Source: Phenylobacterium sp. (GTDB taxonomy: Bacteria > Pseudomonadota > Alphaproteobacteria > Caulobacterales > Caulobacteraceae). Taken from it: a DNA stretch of 64,000 nt. Below are positions 43,917-52,279 of this stretch, piece after piece. Numbering within the stretch: the stretch's first letter is position 1; each line of letters begins with the position of its first letter. The position numbers and the translations under genes are program-made. Location: NCBI RefSeq assembly GCF_030681155.1, contig NZ_JAUXXE010000057.1:1-64000 (forward strand). The letters are read 5' to 3'. A model generated the notes under the pieces. That model was not told the origin of the DNA. It searched no databases and saw nothing but the letters and a program-made list of their open reading frames with translations.

Positions 43917-44620
43917 TGGCCGTTGCCGAAACTCCCGAGCGTCACCTGCTGGTCGTCGACGACGACGACCGCATCCGCAGCCTGCTGAAGGAATATCTCA
44001 GCCGCAACGGCTTCCGCGTGACGGCCGCGCCCGGCGGGGCCGCGGCGCGCAAGTTGATGGAGACGCTGGATTTCGACCTGGCGGTCTTCGACGTGATGAT
44101 GCCGGGCGAGGACGGCTTTTCGCTGACCGCGTGGCTGCGCGAGCGCAAGGGCGCAGCCGGTCGCACCCCGGTGCTCATGCTGACGGCGCGAGGCCTGGCC
44201 GAGGACCGCATCGAGGGCCTGCGACGGGGGGCCGACGACTACCTGCCCAAGCCGTTCGAGCCCGAGGAACTGCTGTTGCGCATCGAAGCCATCCTCCGGC
44301 GTTCGCATGCGAGGCCCGCGGCGGGGAACGGCTCGATCTCGCTAGGGGTTTGCCAGTTCGACATCGAGCGAGGCGAGCTTAGCCGCGAAGGCGCGCCCAT
44401 CCGCCTGACCGAGGCCGAGGTCGCGCTGTTGAAGCGCCTAGCCCGCAGTCCGCACGAGCCCGTTGATCGGTTGGAGCTGGCGCGTGAGACGGTCGATCCG
44501 TCGGGACGGGCCGTCGATGTCCAGGTCACCCGCCTGCGCCGGAAGATCGAGAGCGATCCAAAGGCCCCGCGTTATCTGCAGACCGTTCGCGGTGTCGGCT
44601 ACCTGCTAGCGCCTGATTGA
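43916..44620 (+). CDS. OmpR-family response regulator
   Basis: 234-aa regulator. Receiver: LLVVDDDDRIRSLLKEYL, phosphoacceptor Asp 59 in AVFDVMMPGEDG, TARG switch Thr, and YLPKPFEPEELL with the conserved Lys. C-terminal winged helix of the OmpR class: RLTEAEVALLKRLARSP, VDVQVTRLRRKIESDP and TVRGVGYLL. Its start and stop overlap the MarR and kinase genes by one base each, a tightly coupled trio. Confidence 0.94.
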   Translation: MAVAETPERHLLVVDDDDRIRSLLKEYLSRNGFRVTAAPGGAAARKLMETLDFDLAVFDVMMPGEDGFSLTAWLRERKGAAGRTPVLMLTARGLAEDRIEGLRRGADDYLPKPFEPEELLLRIEAILRRSHARPAAGNGSISLGVCQFDIERGELSREGAPIRLTEAEVALLKRLARSPHEPVDRLELARETVDPSGRAVDVQVTRLRRKIESDPKAPRYLQTVRGVGYLLAPD

Positions 44621-45972
44621 TGAAATTCCCGCGCCTCCTTGAGCCGATCCATATGCAGCGGCTGATCAAGCGCAGCCTGCCGACCTCGCTGTTCGGCCGC
44701 TCGCTGCTGATCATCGTGCTGCCGGTGGCGCTGATGCAGATCGCCGTAACCTGGATCTTCTTCGACGCCCATTGGCAGACGGTCACGGGTCGGTTGTCCG
44801 ATGGGCTGGCGGGCGAAGTCGCCTGGGCGGTGGAAAGCTATGAGGACGAACCGAACTCCAGCACCATGGCCAAGCTGGCCGACCGAGCCGAGAAATCACT
44901 AAGTCTTTCCATCGCCCTGCAGCCGGGCAAGGAACTGCCCGCCCGCCGACGCACCAACACCTTCGCGGTCGTTGACCGGTCCCTGGAGCGGGCGCTGTCA
45001 GAGCGGTTGGACGCACCGTTCTGGTTCGACACCACCCGCTACCCCGCCTATGTCGACATCCGGGTGAAGGTCGACCAGGGCGTGATCCGCATCCTGGCGC
45101 CGCGCGACCGGGCCTTCGCCACTCAGGGCCACATCTTCGTGCTGTGGATGGCCATGGCCACCATCCTGCTGACCGCCATCGCCATCCTGTTCATCCGCAA
45201 CCAGACCCGCACCATCGAGCGGCTGGCCTCGGCCGCCGACGCGTTCGGGCGCGGAATCGACGCCCCGGCCTTCAAGCCCAGCGGCGCACGCGAAGTCCGG
45301 CAGGCCGCCCACGCCTTCCTGGCGATGAAGTCGCGCATCCAACGCCATATCGACCAGCGGACCGCCCTCCTGGCCTCTGTCAGCCACGACCTGCGCACGC
45401 CGCTGACCCGCCTGAAGCTGGAACTGGCGATGGCTGAGCCCAGTCCGCGCAACGCCGAGATGAAGCGCGACTTGGCCGAGATGGAGCACATGATCGACGA
45501 GTACCTCGCCTTCGCGCGCGGCGAGGGCGGCGAGGCGGTCGAAATCGTCAGCCTGAGATCCCTGATCGACGAAGTCAGCCAGGGGGCCTTGCGGGCAGGC
45601 GCCAAGGTCAATGTGACCGTGGACCCGGAGCTCATCGCCAAGGTCCGCCCCAATGCGTTGAAACGGGCGCTGTCGAACCTGGTGATGAACGCAGCGGCCC
45701 ACGGCGAGAACATTGAGGTCAGCGCCTCTCCACGCCTAGCCGGCGGGGTGGAGATCATCGTCGATGACGACGGGCCAGGTATTCCGCCGGACCGCTACGA
45801 GGACGCCTTCAAGGCCTTCAACCGGCTCGACGAATCCCGCAATCAGAACGCCAAGGGCGTAGGACTCGGCCTGGCCATCGCCCGTGACGTGGCGCGCAGC
45901 CACGGCGGCGACGTCACGTTGGACCGATCGCCGCAGCGCGGCCTGCGGGCTATAGTCCGCCTGCCCGGATAG
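44620..45972 (+). CDS. Sensor histidine kinase, EnvZ-like
   Basis: 450-aa inner-membrane kinase: TM1 about 24-45, periplasmic domain about 46-165, TM2 about 168-190, HAMP, HisKA with ASVSHDLRTPLTRLKLE (His near 256), and HATPase_c (NLVMNAAAHG, DDDGPGIP, GVGLGLAIARDVARSHGG). HDLRTPLTR and the C-terminal AIVRLPG are the EnvZ/OmpB style. ATG 44620 overlaps the regulator stop. Partner of the preceding response regulator; signal unknown. Confidence 0.93.
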   Translation: MKFPRLLEPIHMQRLIKRSLPTSLFGRSLLIIVLPVALMQIAVTWIFFDAHWQTVTGRLSDGLAGEVAWAVESYEDEPNSSTMAKLADRAEKSLSLSIALQPGKELPARRRTNTFAVVDRSLERALSERLDAPFWFDTTRYPAYVDIRVKVDQGVIRILAPRDRAFATQGHIFVLWMAMATILLTAIAILFIRNQTRTIERLASAADAFGRGIDAPAFKPSGAREVRQAAHAFLAMKSRIQRHIDQRTALLASVSHDLRTPLTRLKLELAMAEPSPRNAEMKRDLAEMEHMIDEYLAFARGEGGEAVEIVSLRSLIDEVSQGALRAGAKVNVTVDPELIAKVRPNALKRALSNLVMNAAAHGENIEVSASPRLAGGVEIIVDDDGPGIPPDRYEDAFKAFNRLDESRNQNAKGVGLGLAIARDVARSHGGDVTLDRSPQRGLRAIVRLPG

Positions 45973-46036
45973 CAACGTTCATCGAGACTTCACACGCCGT
46001 CGGCAAAGCTTGCCGAAGAGAAAGGGAGACAGTCGC

Positions 46037-46477
46037 ATGAAGCTGGTACATCTCGCCGCCGCCACCTTGGCGTTCGCGGCCCTGGGTTCAACGGCCTATG
46101 CGGCTGATCCGGTCGAGGGCACCTGGCTGGTCCAGGCCGGCACCGCCAAGGTCCGCGTCGCGCCCTGCGGCGGCGACAAGGCCAAGATGTGCGGCGTTGT
46201 CGTCTGGATGAAGACGCCGAACGACAAGGCCGGCCAACCGATGAAGGACTTGAACAATCCTGACGCGGCCATGCGTGGCCGCCCGATCGTCGGCCTGACG
46301 ATGATACGGGACTTCAAGCCGGCCGGAGCCGGCAAATGGGCCGGCGGAAAAATCTACGACCCGTCCAGCGGCAAGACATACGGCTCCAAGATTAGCGTCA
46401 ATCCGGACGGCACGCTGAAGGTGGAGGGCTGCATCACCGTCGTCTGCCAGGCCCAGACCTGGAAGCGGTCGAGCTAG
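46037..46477 (+). CDS. Secreted DUF2147 protein
   Basis: 146-aa protein with a signal peptide (MKLVHLAAATLAFAALGSTA, cut at YA-AD) and a single DUF2147 domain: VEGTWLVQ at its start, CGVVVWMK, GLTMIRDFKPAG, WAGGKIYDPSSGKTYGSKIS, and a final CITVVCQAQTWKR. Cys pairs at both ends may be disulfide-bonded in the periplasm. Follows the sensor kinase by 64 bases, possibly a regulon member. Enzymatic activity is not known for the family. ATG 46037 has GGGAG upstream. Confidence 0.88.
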   Translation: MKLVHLAAATLAFAALGSTAYAADPVEGTWLVQAGTAKVRVAPCGGDKAKMCGVVVWMKTPNDKAGQPMKDLNNPDAAMRGRPIVGLTMIRDFKPAGAGKWAGGKIYDPSSGKTYGSKISVNPDGTLKVEGCITVVCQAQTWKRSS

Positions 46478-46487
46478 CCACACACAG

Positions 46488-46528
46488 TCGTCATCCTCTG
46501 GTCAGCCGCAGGCTGATCCAGGGGACCC
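46488..46528 (+). repeat. REP-like hairpin, left copy of an inverted pair
   Basis: 41-base element reading TCGTCATCCTCTGGTC, then a stem AGCC-GCA-GGCT, then GATCCAGGGGACCC. It folds into one long hairpin. The reverse complement of 46562-46602 is the same element with changes that keep pairing. Sits in the gap between the DUF2147 gene and convergent proC. Confidence 0.75.
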
Positions 46529-46561
46529 GCGCTGATTTCGCAAAATGTGGAGGGGCCGCTT

Positions 46562-46602
46562 GGGTTCCCCGGATCGTCTTGCAGACGACCGGAAGATGAC
46601 GA
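46562..46602 (-). repeat. REP-like hairpin, right copy of an inverted pair
   Basis: On the minus strand: TCGTCATCTTCCGGTC, stem GTCT-GCA-AGAC, then GATCCGGGGAACCC, 41 bases like the left copy. Three of the four pairs next to the loop are substituted on both sides relative to the left copy (A-T/G-C, G-C/T-A, C-G/T-A), and another outer pair T-A becomes C-G. This covariation shows that the hairpin itself is maintained. Confidence 0.75.
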
Positions 46603-46612
46603 GCTGGCTGGA

Positions 46613-47407
46613 CTAGCCGCCCAGTTCCTTGGACCGCCGCGCGGCGGCCGCCACCGCATCGCGCAGCAGGTCAGGCAAACCGCCCTGCCCCAGCAGCACC
46701 TCAAGCGCCGCCTGGGTGGTGCCGCCCGGCGAGGTGACTTGCTTGCGAAGCTCAGCCGGCTCTTCTCCACTGCGGGCGAGCAGAGCCGCGGCCCCGGTGA
46801 TGGTGGAGCGGGCCAAGCGCGAGGCGTCTTCCGACGGCAGGCCGGCCGCGGCGCCGGCCGCCTCCAGCGCCTCAACGAAGGCGTAGAGATAGGCAGGCGC
46901 CGAACCGGAAACGCCGGTGGCCGCGTGCAGCAGTTCCTCTTCAGCCAGATCGACAGCAGTCCCCACCGGGCCGAACAGGGCATGCGCCCTGGCGCGCGCC
47001 TCGGAGCTCGCCGCATAGATACTGGTCGTGCCCTGGCCGATCGCCACAGCGGTCGTCGGCATGACGCGCGCCACGGAGCGCCCGCCAAAAGCCTGCGAAA
47101 TATCGGTCGACTTCACGCCTGCTGCGATCGAGACGATCACCGCGTCGGGCGCCAGATGTTGAGCGACCTCGGCGGCCGCTTCACGCCAGATCTGCGGCTT
47201 GACCGCCAGCAGCACGGTCTTGGCGCGGGCCAGCACCTCGTCGGCCGGGTTGATCAGAGCGCCGGCTTGCGCCGCAGCCTCCACCGTCGGGTTGGCGTTC
47301 GGCTCGCGGATCAGCAGTTCGGAGGCCTGGAAGGCCCCCGCAGCGCGCCACCCGTCGATCAGCGCGCCGCCCATGCGGCCGGCGCCCAGCATCAAGATCG
47401 GCGTCAT
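46613..47407 (-). CDS. proC: Pyrroline-5-carboxylate reductase ProC
   Basis: 264-aa NAD(P)H enzyme making proline in the last step of its synthesis. N-terminal Rossmann motif ILMLGAGRMGGALIDGW, AVKPQIW, VSIAAGV, ARVMPTTAVAIGQG (substrate loop), ATGVSGSAPAYLYAFVEALE, and the C-terminal QVTSPGGTTQAALEVL dimerisation signature. ATG 47407 is the family start; the frame continues upstream without homology. Last of a ubiK-ybjN-proC minus-strand set. Confidence 0.95.
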   Translation of the reverse strand: MTPILMLGAGRMGGALIDGWRAAGAFQASELLIREPNANPTVEAAAQAGALINPADEVLARAKTVLLAVKPQIWREAAAEVAQHLAPDAVIVSIAAGVKSTDISQAFGGRSVARVMPTTAVAIGQGTTSIYAASSEARARAHALFGPVGTAVDLAEEELLHAATGVSGSAPAYLYAFVEALEAAGAAAGLPSEDASRLARSTITGAAALLARSGEEPAELRKQVTSPGGTTQAALEVLLGQGGLPDLLRDAVAAAARRSKELGG

Positions 47408-47414
47408 CGAAAGT

Positions 47415-47918
47415 CTAGGCCTCGCCGACCGTCTCGAACATGCAGGCGGCGATCGCATCGGCGGGCGACTTGGAGCCACCCACCAGGAAGTCGAAAGCCG
47501 GATAGAAGCGGTCAGCCGCCTCCATCGCCACGTCGATCATCGCCGCGGCCTGGGCGAGGCTCGGCCGCTCGCCGGTCATCAGGGACATGGCGTGGCGGAA
47601 GATGATCTCGCCATCGTCCCAGACCTCGAAGTGGCCAAGCCAGACACGCTGGTTCAGCGTCGAGACCAGTTCGAACGCGGCGGGGCGTTGCTCGGTGGTG
47701 ACCTGCTGATCGATCGAGAGGCAGAGCTGAAGGCAGTCGGCTTCCGGCCGCCACGCAAACCAGAGCTCATAGTCCTTCCAGTCGCCGGCGAGGGTGAAGG
47801 CGAGATCGCCATCCTCGGTGCGGTCGAACTGAAGGTTCTCGGCCGTCAGAACGTGCTCGACAACGTCAAGCGGATCCAGGGTGACCAGGACGTCTTCGTC
47901 AGACTGAGGCGTGTCCAT
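47415..47918 (-). CDS. YbjN domain-containing protein
   Basis: 167-aa cytosolic protein with a type III-secretion-chaperone-like fold. YbjN features include LDVVEHVLTAENLQFDRTED, YELWFAWRPEADCLQLCLS, FELVSTLNQRVWLGHFEVWD and MTGERPSLAQAAAMIDVAME. The family is often found directly upstream of proC in alphaproteobacteria, as here (gap 7 bases). Molecular role unresolved. Confidence 0.87.
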   Translation of the reverse strand: MDTPQSDEDVLVTLDPLDVVEHVLTAENLQFDRTEDGDLAFTLAGDWKDYELWFAWRPEADCLQLCLSIDQQVTTEQRPAAFELVSTLNQRVWLGHFEVWDDGEIIFRHAMSLMTGERPSLAQAAAMIDVAMEAADRFYPAFDFLVGGSKSPADAIAACMFETVGEA

Positions 47919-48056
47919 AAGACCGGCGGTCCTTTCGCAGAGGGCGTGGAGGCCGAGCGGGCCACCGAATCGCCTGCGATCTTGAAATTAAGCTGCTTCG
48001 CGCTGTGTCCGTCACCGGCTTCTTCGCCTTGGCGACCCACATTCGCGTGTTTGTCT

Positions 48057-48302
48057 CTAGTCTTTTTTGGCGGTCTTCTTCGGCGCCGCTGTTTTGAGCG
48101 TTTCAAGCTCTGCGCGCAGAGCCGCGATCTCCAGCTTCAACGCCTCGAATTCATCGCGGCGGATCAGGTCGAGGTCGGCGGCGAAGCGGTCGCCTTGGGC
48201 GCGAAAAGCCGCTTTCGCCTCTTCACCCGCGGTTTGGGCGAGGCCCATGGCGGCGTTGGTAAGCTTGGCGAATTCGTCCAGGAAGGGATTCTGGGTCTGC
48301 AT
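48057..48302 (-). CDS. ubiK: UbiK/BMFP accessory factor (ubiquinone biosynthesis)
   Basis: 81-aa coiled-coil protein. N-terminus NPFLDEFAKLTNAAMGLAQT, middle helix LIRRDEFEALKLEIAALRAE with heptad pattern, and Lys-rich tail KKTAKKD. It matches the UbiK/YqiC family, which assists late ubiquinone synthesis in the UbiJ/UbiK complex and binds membranes. Divergent from lgt. Confidence 0.88.
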   Translation of the reverse strand: MQTQNPFLDEFAKLTNAAMGLAQTAGEEAKAAFRAQGDRFAADLDLIRRDEFEALKLEIAALRAELETLKTAAPKKTAKKD

Positions 48303-48385
48303 AGCTTCCTATATGGCCCGCCAGGGGATGAAAGCGAAGGGCTTCTCGTCTAAACCCACAAGCGACGCTTTCGGAGACATCAGCC

Positions 48386-49231
48386 TTGCCGTTCCCCGAC
48401 TTCGACCCGGTCCTTTTACAGATCGGGCCTTTTGCAATCCGCTGGTACGCCCTGGCCTATGTGGCGGGCATCCTGGTGGGGTGGCGCTATGTCGCGGGAT
48501 TGATCAAGAATCAGGCCTTATGGGGGCCGCGCGGCGCGCCCGCCACCATTCCCCAGGTCGACGACCTGATCTTGTGGATCACGCTGGGCATCATCCTTGG
48601 CGGGCGTCTCGGCCACGTCTTCTTCTATACCCCGTCGCTGATCTTCACTGATCCTCTGGAGGTGGTGAAAGTCTGGAACGGCGGGATGAGCTTCCACGGC
48701 GGGGCGCTCGGCGTGCTGATCGCCGTCTTCATCTTCACCCGGGTCAACAAGATCGACGTCCTGCGGATCGGCGACGCCATCACCGCCGCCGCGCCGATCG
48801 GCCTGTTCTTTGGCCGCATCGCCAACTTCATCAACGGCGAGCTTTGGGGCCGGCCGACGGATGTGCCCTGGGCCTTTGTCTTTCCCCATGCCGGCATCAT
48901 GCCGCGCCACCCCAGCCAACTCTATGAAGCGGCGCTGGAGGGCCTCGTCCTCTTCCTGATCCTGCGTTGGGCGACGCACGGGGCCAAGCTGCTTCAGCGA
49001 CGCGGCGTCGTCGCCGGCATCTTCCTGCTGGGCTATGCGACCTTCCGCACCTTCATCGAGAACTTCCGCGAACCCGACAACTACCTCCCCAACTTCCCGC
49101 TTGGACTGACCATGGGGATGATGTTGAGCGCGCCGATGTTCATCGGAGGCGCCTGGCTGATCTGGCGCGGCCTGCGCGAGCCTTTGGCCACCGAGGCCGA
49201 CGCCCCGCCGGCCAAGCCGCAAACCCCATGA
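48386..49231 (+). CDS. lgt: Prolipoprotein diacylglyceryl transferase Lgt
   Basis: 281-aa inner-membrane enzyme that adds diacylglycerol to the lipobox Cys of prolipoproteins. Landmarks: GPFAIRWYALAYVAGILVGW, GGRLGHVFFYT, GGMSFHGGALGVLIA (HGG), and the signature GRIANFINGELWGRPTD with the essential Arg/Asn/Glu. TTG start at 48386 gives the family N-terminus. The last four bases overlap midA. Confidence 0.95.
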   Translation: MPFPDFDPVLLQIGPFAIRWYALAYVAGILVGWRYVAGLIKNQALWGPRGAPATIPQVDDLILWITLGIILGGRLGHVFFYTPSLIFTDPLEVVKVWNGGMSFHGGALGVLIAVFIFTRVNKIDVLRIGDAITAAAPIGLFFGRIANFINGELWGRPTDVPWAFVFPHAGIMPRHPSQLYEAALEGLVLFLILRWATHGAKLLQRRGVVAGIFLLGYATFRTFIENFREPDNYLPNFPLGLTMGMMLSAPMFIGGAWLIWRGLREPLATEADAPPAKPQTP

Positions 49232-50283
49232 CGCTGCGCGATCGCCTGACGGCCCAAATCCGGGCCAGCGGGCCGCTGACGGTCGCGCAATATATGAACG
49301 CCTGCCTGCACGATCCTGAGTTCGGCTACTACGCCACGCGTCCGGCCCTAGGCGCGGGCGGCGATTTCATCACCGCGCCACTGGTCAGCCAGATGTTCGG
49401 CGAGCTGATCGGCCTTTGGGCGGTCGAGAGCTGGAACCGGCTCGGTCGTCCCTCGCCCTTCCGGCTGATCGAGATGGGACCTGGCGACGGAACCCTGATG
49501 AGCGACCTGCTGCGCGCCGCGCGGCTATCGCCGGAATTCACCGACGCCGCGGACGTCTGGCTGGTCGAGGTGTCGCCCCCGCTGCGCGATCGCCAGCGGC
49601 AGGTCCTGGGCGATCGGATATCCTGGGCCGGTTCGCTGGCCGAGGTCCCGGGCGACGCGCCCATCCTGTTGGTCGCCAACGAGTTGCTGGATTGCCTACC
49701 CGCCCGCCAGTTCATGCGTACCGAACGCGGCTGGGCCGAACGGATGGTCGGGCTGGATGAGGCGGGCGACCTCGCCTTCGGCCTCGCCCACACCCCGCCT
49801 CTACCTCGTGAGGGGCCAGTCGGCGCCGTCCTCGAACAGGCTCCCGCCCAGGCGGCCTTGGGCGTCGAACTCGCCACGCGGATCGTCGCCGACGGCGGTG
49901 CGGCGCTGTTGATCGACTACGGCCGCGCCACGCCCGGCTTCGGCGACACCCTGCAAGCCTTGCGCAAGCACCAGAAGGAAAGCCCGCTGGCGTCGCCGGG
50001 CGAGGCCGACCTCACCGTCCACGCCGATTTCCCGGCCGTCCTCGCCGCCGCCCACGCCCAGGGCGCCGGCACCGCGCAAATCCTGACCCAAGGCGAGTTC
50101 CTGGTGCGGCTGGGGATCGGAGCCCGCGCCGAGGCTCTGGCCGCGGCCCGCCCTGACCGCGGCGACGAGATCGAACGCCAACTTGAGCGCCTAGTCTCGC
50201 CCGACCAGATGGGCGAGCTGTTCAAGGTCGCCTGCATCCATACGCCGGGCTTCGTTCCGCCCGGATTTGAGGGCCTAACTTGA
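49228..50283 (+). CDS. SAM-dependent methyltransferase, MidA/NDUFAF7 family
   Basis: 351-aa class I methyltransferase. N-terminal GPLTVAQYMNACLHDPEFGYY and GDFITAPLVSQMFGELIGLW are diagnostic for MidA/NDUFAF7. The SAM-binding motif is LIEMGPGDGTLMSDLL, and ANELLDCLPARQF follows. NDUFAF7 dimethylates an arginine of a complex I subunit, which makes a similar respiratory-assembly role possible. Coupled with lgt upstream and pgeF downstream by four-base overlaps. Confidence 0.93.
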   Translation: MTLRDRLTAQIRASGPLTVAQYMNACLHDPEFGYYATRPALGAGGDFITAPLVSQMFGELIGLWAVESWNRLGRPSPFRLIEMGPGDGTLMSDLLRAARLSPEFTDAADVWLVEVSPPLRDRQRQVLGDRISWAGSLAEVPGDAPILLVANELLDCLPARQFMRTERGWAERMVGLDEAGDLAFGLAHTPPLPREGPVGAVLEQAPAQAALGVELATRIVADGGAALLIDYGRATPGFGDTLQALRKHQKESPLASPGEADLTVHADFPAVLAAAHAQGAGTAQILTQGEFLVRLGIGARAEALAAARPDRGDEIERQLERLVSPDQMGELFKVACIHTPGFVPPGFEGLT

Positions 50284-51053
50284 CCGACCTGCCTGTGATC
50301 ACCTCGCCCCTGCTCGATCTCGCGGGCGTTCAGCACGCCTTCTTCACACGCCAGGGCGGGGTTTCGACCGGCATCTACGAAGGCCTGAATGTCGGGCTGG
50401 GATCGGGCGATGCGCCAGCCGACGTCGCCGAGAACCGGCGCCGCGCCGCGGCCTATTTCGGCGTCGGCCCCGAGGCCCTGAACACCGCCTACCAGATCCA
50501 TTCAGCCACCGCCCTAATCGCCGATGGTCCGTGGGGCGACGTCCGGCCGGAAGCCGATGGCGTGGCGACGAACCGGCAGAGCCTCGTCTGTGGCGCCCTG
50601 GCGGCCGACTGCGCGCCGATCCTGTTCGCCGACCCGAAGGCCGGGGTCGTGGCCGCCGCCCACGCCGGTTGGAAAGGCGCCCTGACCGGGGTCGCTGAGG
50701 CGACTCTCGACCAGATGCTCGCGCTGGGCGCGCGGCGCCCCGACATCGTCGCGGTCGTGGGTCCGTGCATCGGCCCCGCTTCCTATGAGATCGGACTGGA
50801 ATTCCTGGAACGCTTCACAGCGGAGTCGCCTGGCAACGCCCAGTTCTTCACGCCGGGGGAGACGGCGGACAAGGCGATGTTCGACCTCCCGGCCTTCGTC
50901 CTGCACCGCCTTCGCAGCGCCGGCGTCGAGACTTGCGAATGGATCGGCCGCGACACCTGCGCCGAGGAGGACCTGTTCTTCTCCAATCGCCGGGCGTTCA
51001 AGCGCGGCGAGCCGGACTTCGGTCGCCTGCTGTCGGCCATCGCCCTGACCTAG
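50280..51053 (+). CDS. pgeF: Peptidoglycan editing factor PgeF (YfiH/laccase-domain)
   Basis: 257-aa protein with the Cu-oxidase_4 (DUF152) fold. Motifs: HAFFTRQGGVSTGIYEGLNVG, ALAADCAPILFADP (Cys), AAHAGWKGALTGV (His), and VGPCIGPASYEIG (Cys-His-type metal site). E. coli PgeF removes misincorporated L-Ser from murein precursors. TTG start within TTGA overlaps midA. Third member of the lgt-midA-pgeF envelope and assembly operon. Confidence 0.93.
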   Translation: MTDLPVITSPLLDLAGVQHAFFTRQGGVSTGIYEGLNVGLGSGDAPADVAENRRRAAAYFGVGPEALNTAYQIHSATALIADGPWGDVRPEADGVATNRQSLVCGALAADCAPILFADPKAGVVAAAHAGWKGALTGVAEATLDQMLALGARRPDIVAVVGPCIGPASYEIGLEFLERFTAESPGNAQFFTPGETADKAMFDLPAFVLHRLRSAGVETCEWIGRDTCAEEDLFFSNRRAFKRGEPDFGRLLSAIALT

Positions 51054-51064
51054 GCCCGCCGCGC

Positions 51065-52141
51065 CTAGGGCACGACTGTCGTGAACAGGTAGACCGCAAA
51101 GATCAGCAGATGGACCACGCCCTGCAGCACCGTGGTCCGCCCGGTGCCCAGGGACAGGGTCGTGACGATCAGGGTGAGCATCAGCAGCACCATGGCCTTG
51201 GCGTCGAGGCCCAGCGACAGCGGCCAATCCATCACCAGCGAGACCACCGCCACGACCGGAATGGTCAGGCCGATGGAGGCCAGGGCCGATCCAAGCGCCA
51301 GGTTCAGGCTGGTTTGAAGCCGGTCGGCGCGGGCCGCGCGCACCGCGGCCAGGCTTTCGGGCGCCAACACCAGGGCGGCGATGATCACCCCGACCACGGC
51401 CTTGGGCGCACCGGCGTTGGCGACCGCCTGCTCGATGGTCGGCGCTAGCGACTTGGCCAGCAGCACGACGGTGACCAATGAAAGAACGAGCAGGCCGAGG
51501 CTGATCCAGGCGTCGAGCGTCGTCGGCGGGGCCGCGTGCGCCTCTTCGTCGTGCGCCTTTGGTCCGGTGGGAAGGAAGTAGTCCCGATGGCGCACGGTCT
51601 GCACCAGCACGAAGGTCCCGTAGAGCACCAGCGACACCAGGCCGACGAAGGCCAGTTGGCTGCCGGAATAGACCGGCCCCGGCGTGCTGGTGGTGTAGTT
51701 CGGCAGCACCAGGGTCAAGACCGTCATGGCCGCCAGGGTGGCGAGCGCTGCGCTGACGCCGGCCTGGCCGAATTTCTGCTCAAGATGGCGCGCGCCGCCG
51801 ACCAGAAGGCAGAGGCCGACCAAGCCGTTCAAGATGATCATGATGGCGGCGAACACGGTGTCCCGCGCCAGCCCCGAAGCCGCCATGCCGCCCGACAGCA
51901 TCAGCGAGACAATGAGCGCGACCTCGATGACCGTCACCGCGACGGCCAGCACAAGGGTGCCGTAGGGCTCGCCGATCTTGTGAGCCACGACCTCGGCATG
52001 GTGCACAGCGGCGAGCACGCAGGCGATCAAACCGGCGGCCAGGGCTATGTCGAACGCCCCGCCGAGTTTCGCGCCGAGCAGCAGGAGAGCGCCGACGATG
52101 GGCGAGAGCCAAGTCCAGGCCGGAAGTCCGATTTTGGGCAT
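51065..52141 (-). CDS. Calcium:proton antiporter (ChaA/CaCA type)
   Basis: 358-aa inner-membrane protein with about eleven helices. Two alpha-repeats carry the acidic ion-coordination sites: AVTVIEVALIVSLMLSGG (Glu) and AALVLAPESLAAVRAA (Glu), matching CaCA/ChaA exchangers. A His-rich hydrophilic loop lies between (AHDEEAHAAPP). ATG 52141 is preceded by AGGA; ATGs at 52168 and 52198 are in frame but without one. Extrudes Ca2+ (or K+/Na+) for protons. Confidence 0.9.
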   Translation of the reverse strand: MPKIGLPAWTWLSPIVGALLLLGAKLGGAFDIALAAGLIACVLAAVHHAEVVAHKIGEPYGTLVLAVAVTVIEVALIVSLMLSGGMAASGLARDTVFAAIMIILNGLVGLCLLVGGARHLEQKFGQAGVSAALATLAAMTVLTLVLPNYTTSTPGPVYSGSQLAFVGLVSLVLYGTFVLVQTVRHRDYFLPTGPKAHDEEAHAAPPTTLDAWISLGLLVLSLVTVVLLAKSLAPTIEQAVANAGAPKAVVGVIIAALVLAPESLAAVRAARADRLQTSLNLALGSALASIGLTIPVVAVVSLVMDWPLSLGLDAKAMVLLMLTLIVTTLSLGTGRTTVLQGVVHLLIFAVYLFTTVVP

Positions 52142-52279
52142 GACGCATCCTAAACGAAGCGTAGCCATGGCGCGAGGCGTTGGCGTGTCATTCATGCGCC
52201 CGCGACTCTGAGCCCTTGCCCCTGACCATGGCCCTGCTAAAAGCCCGCCGACACCGACACCATTGCCCCCGAGGGTCCG

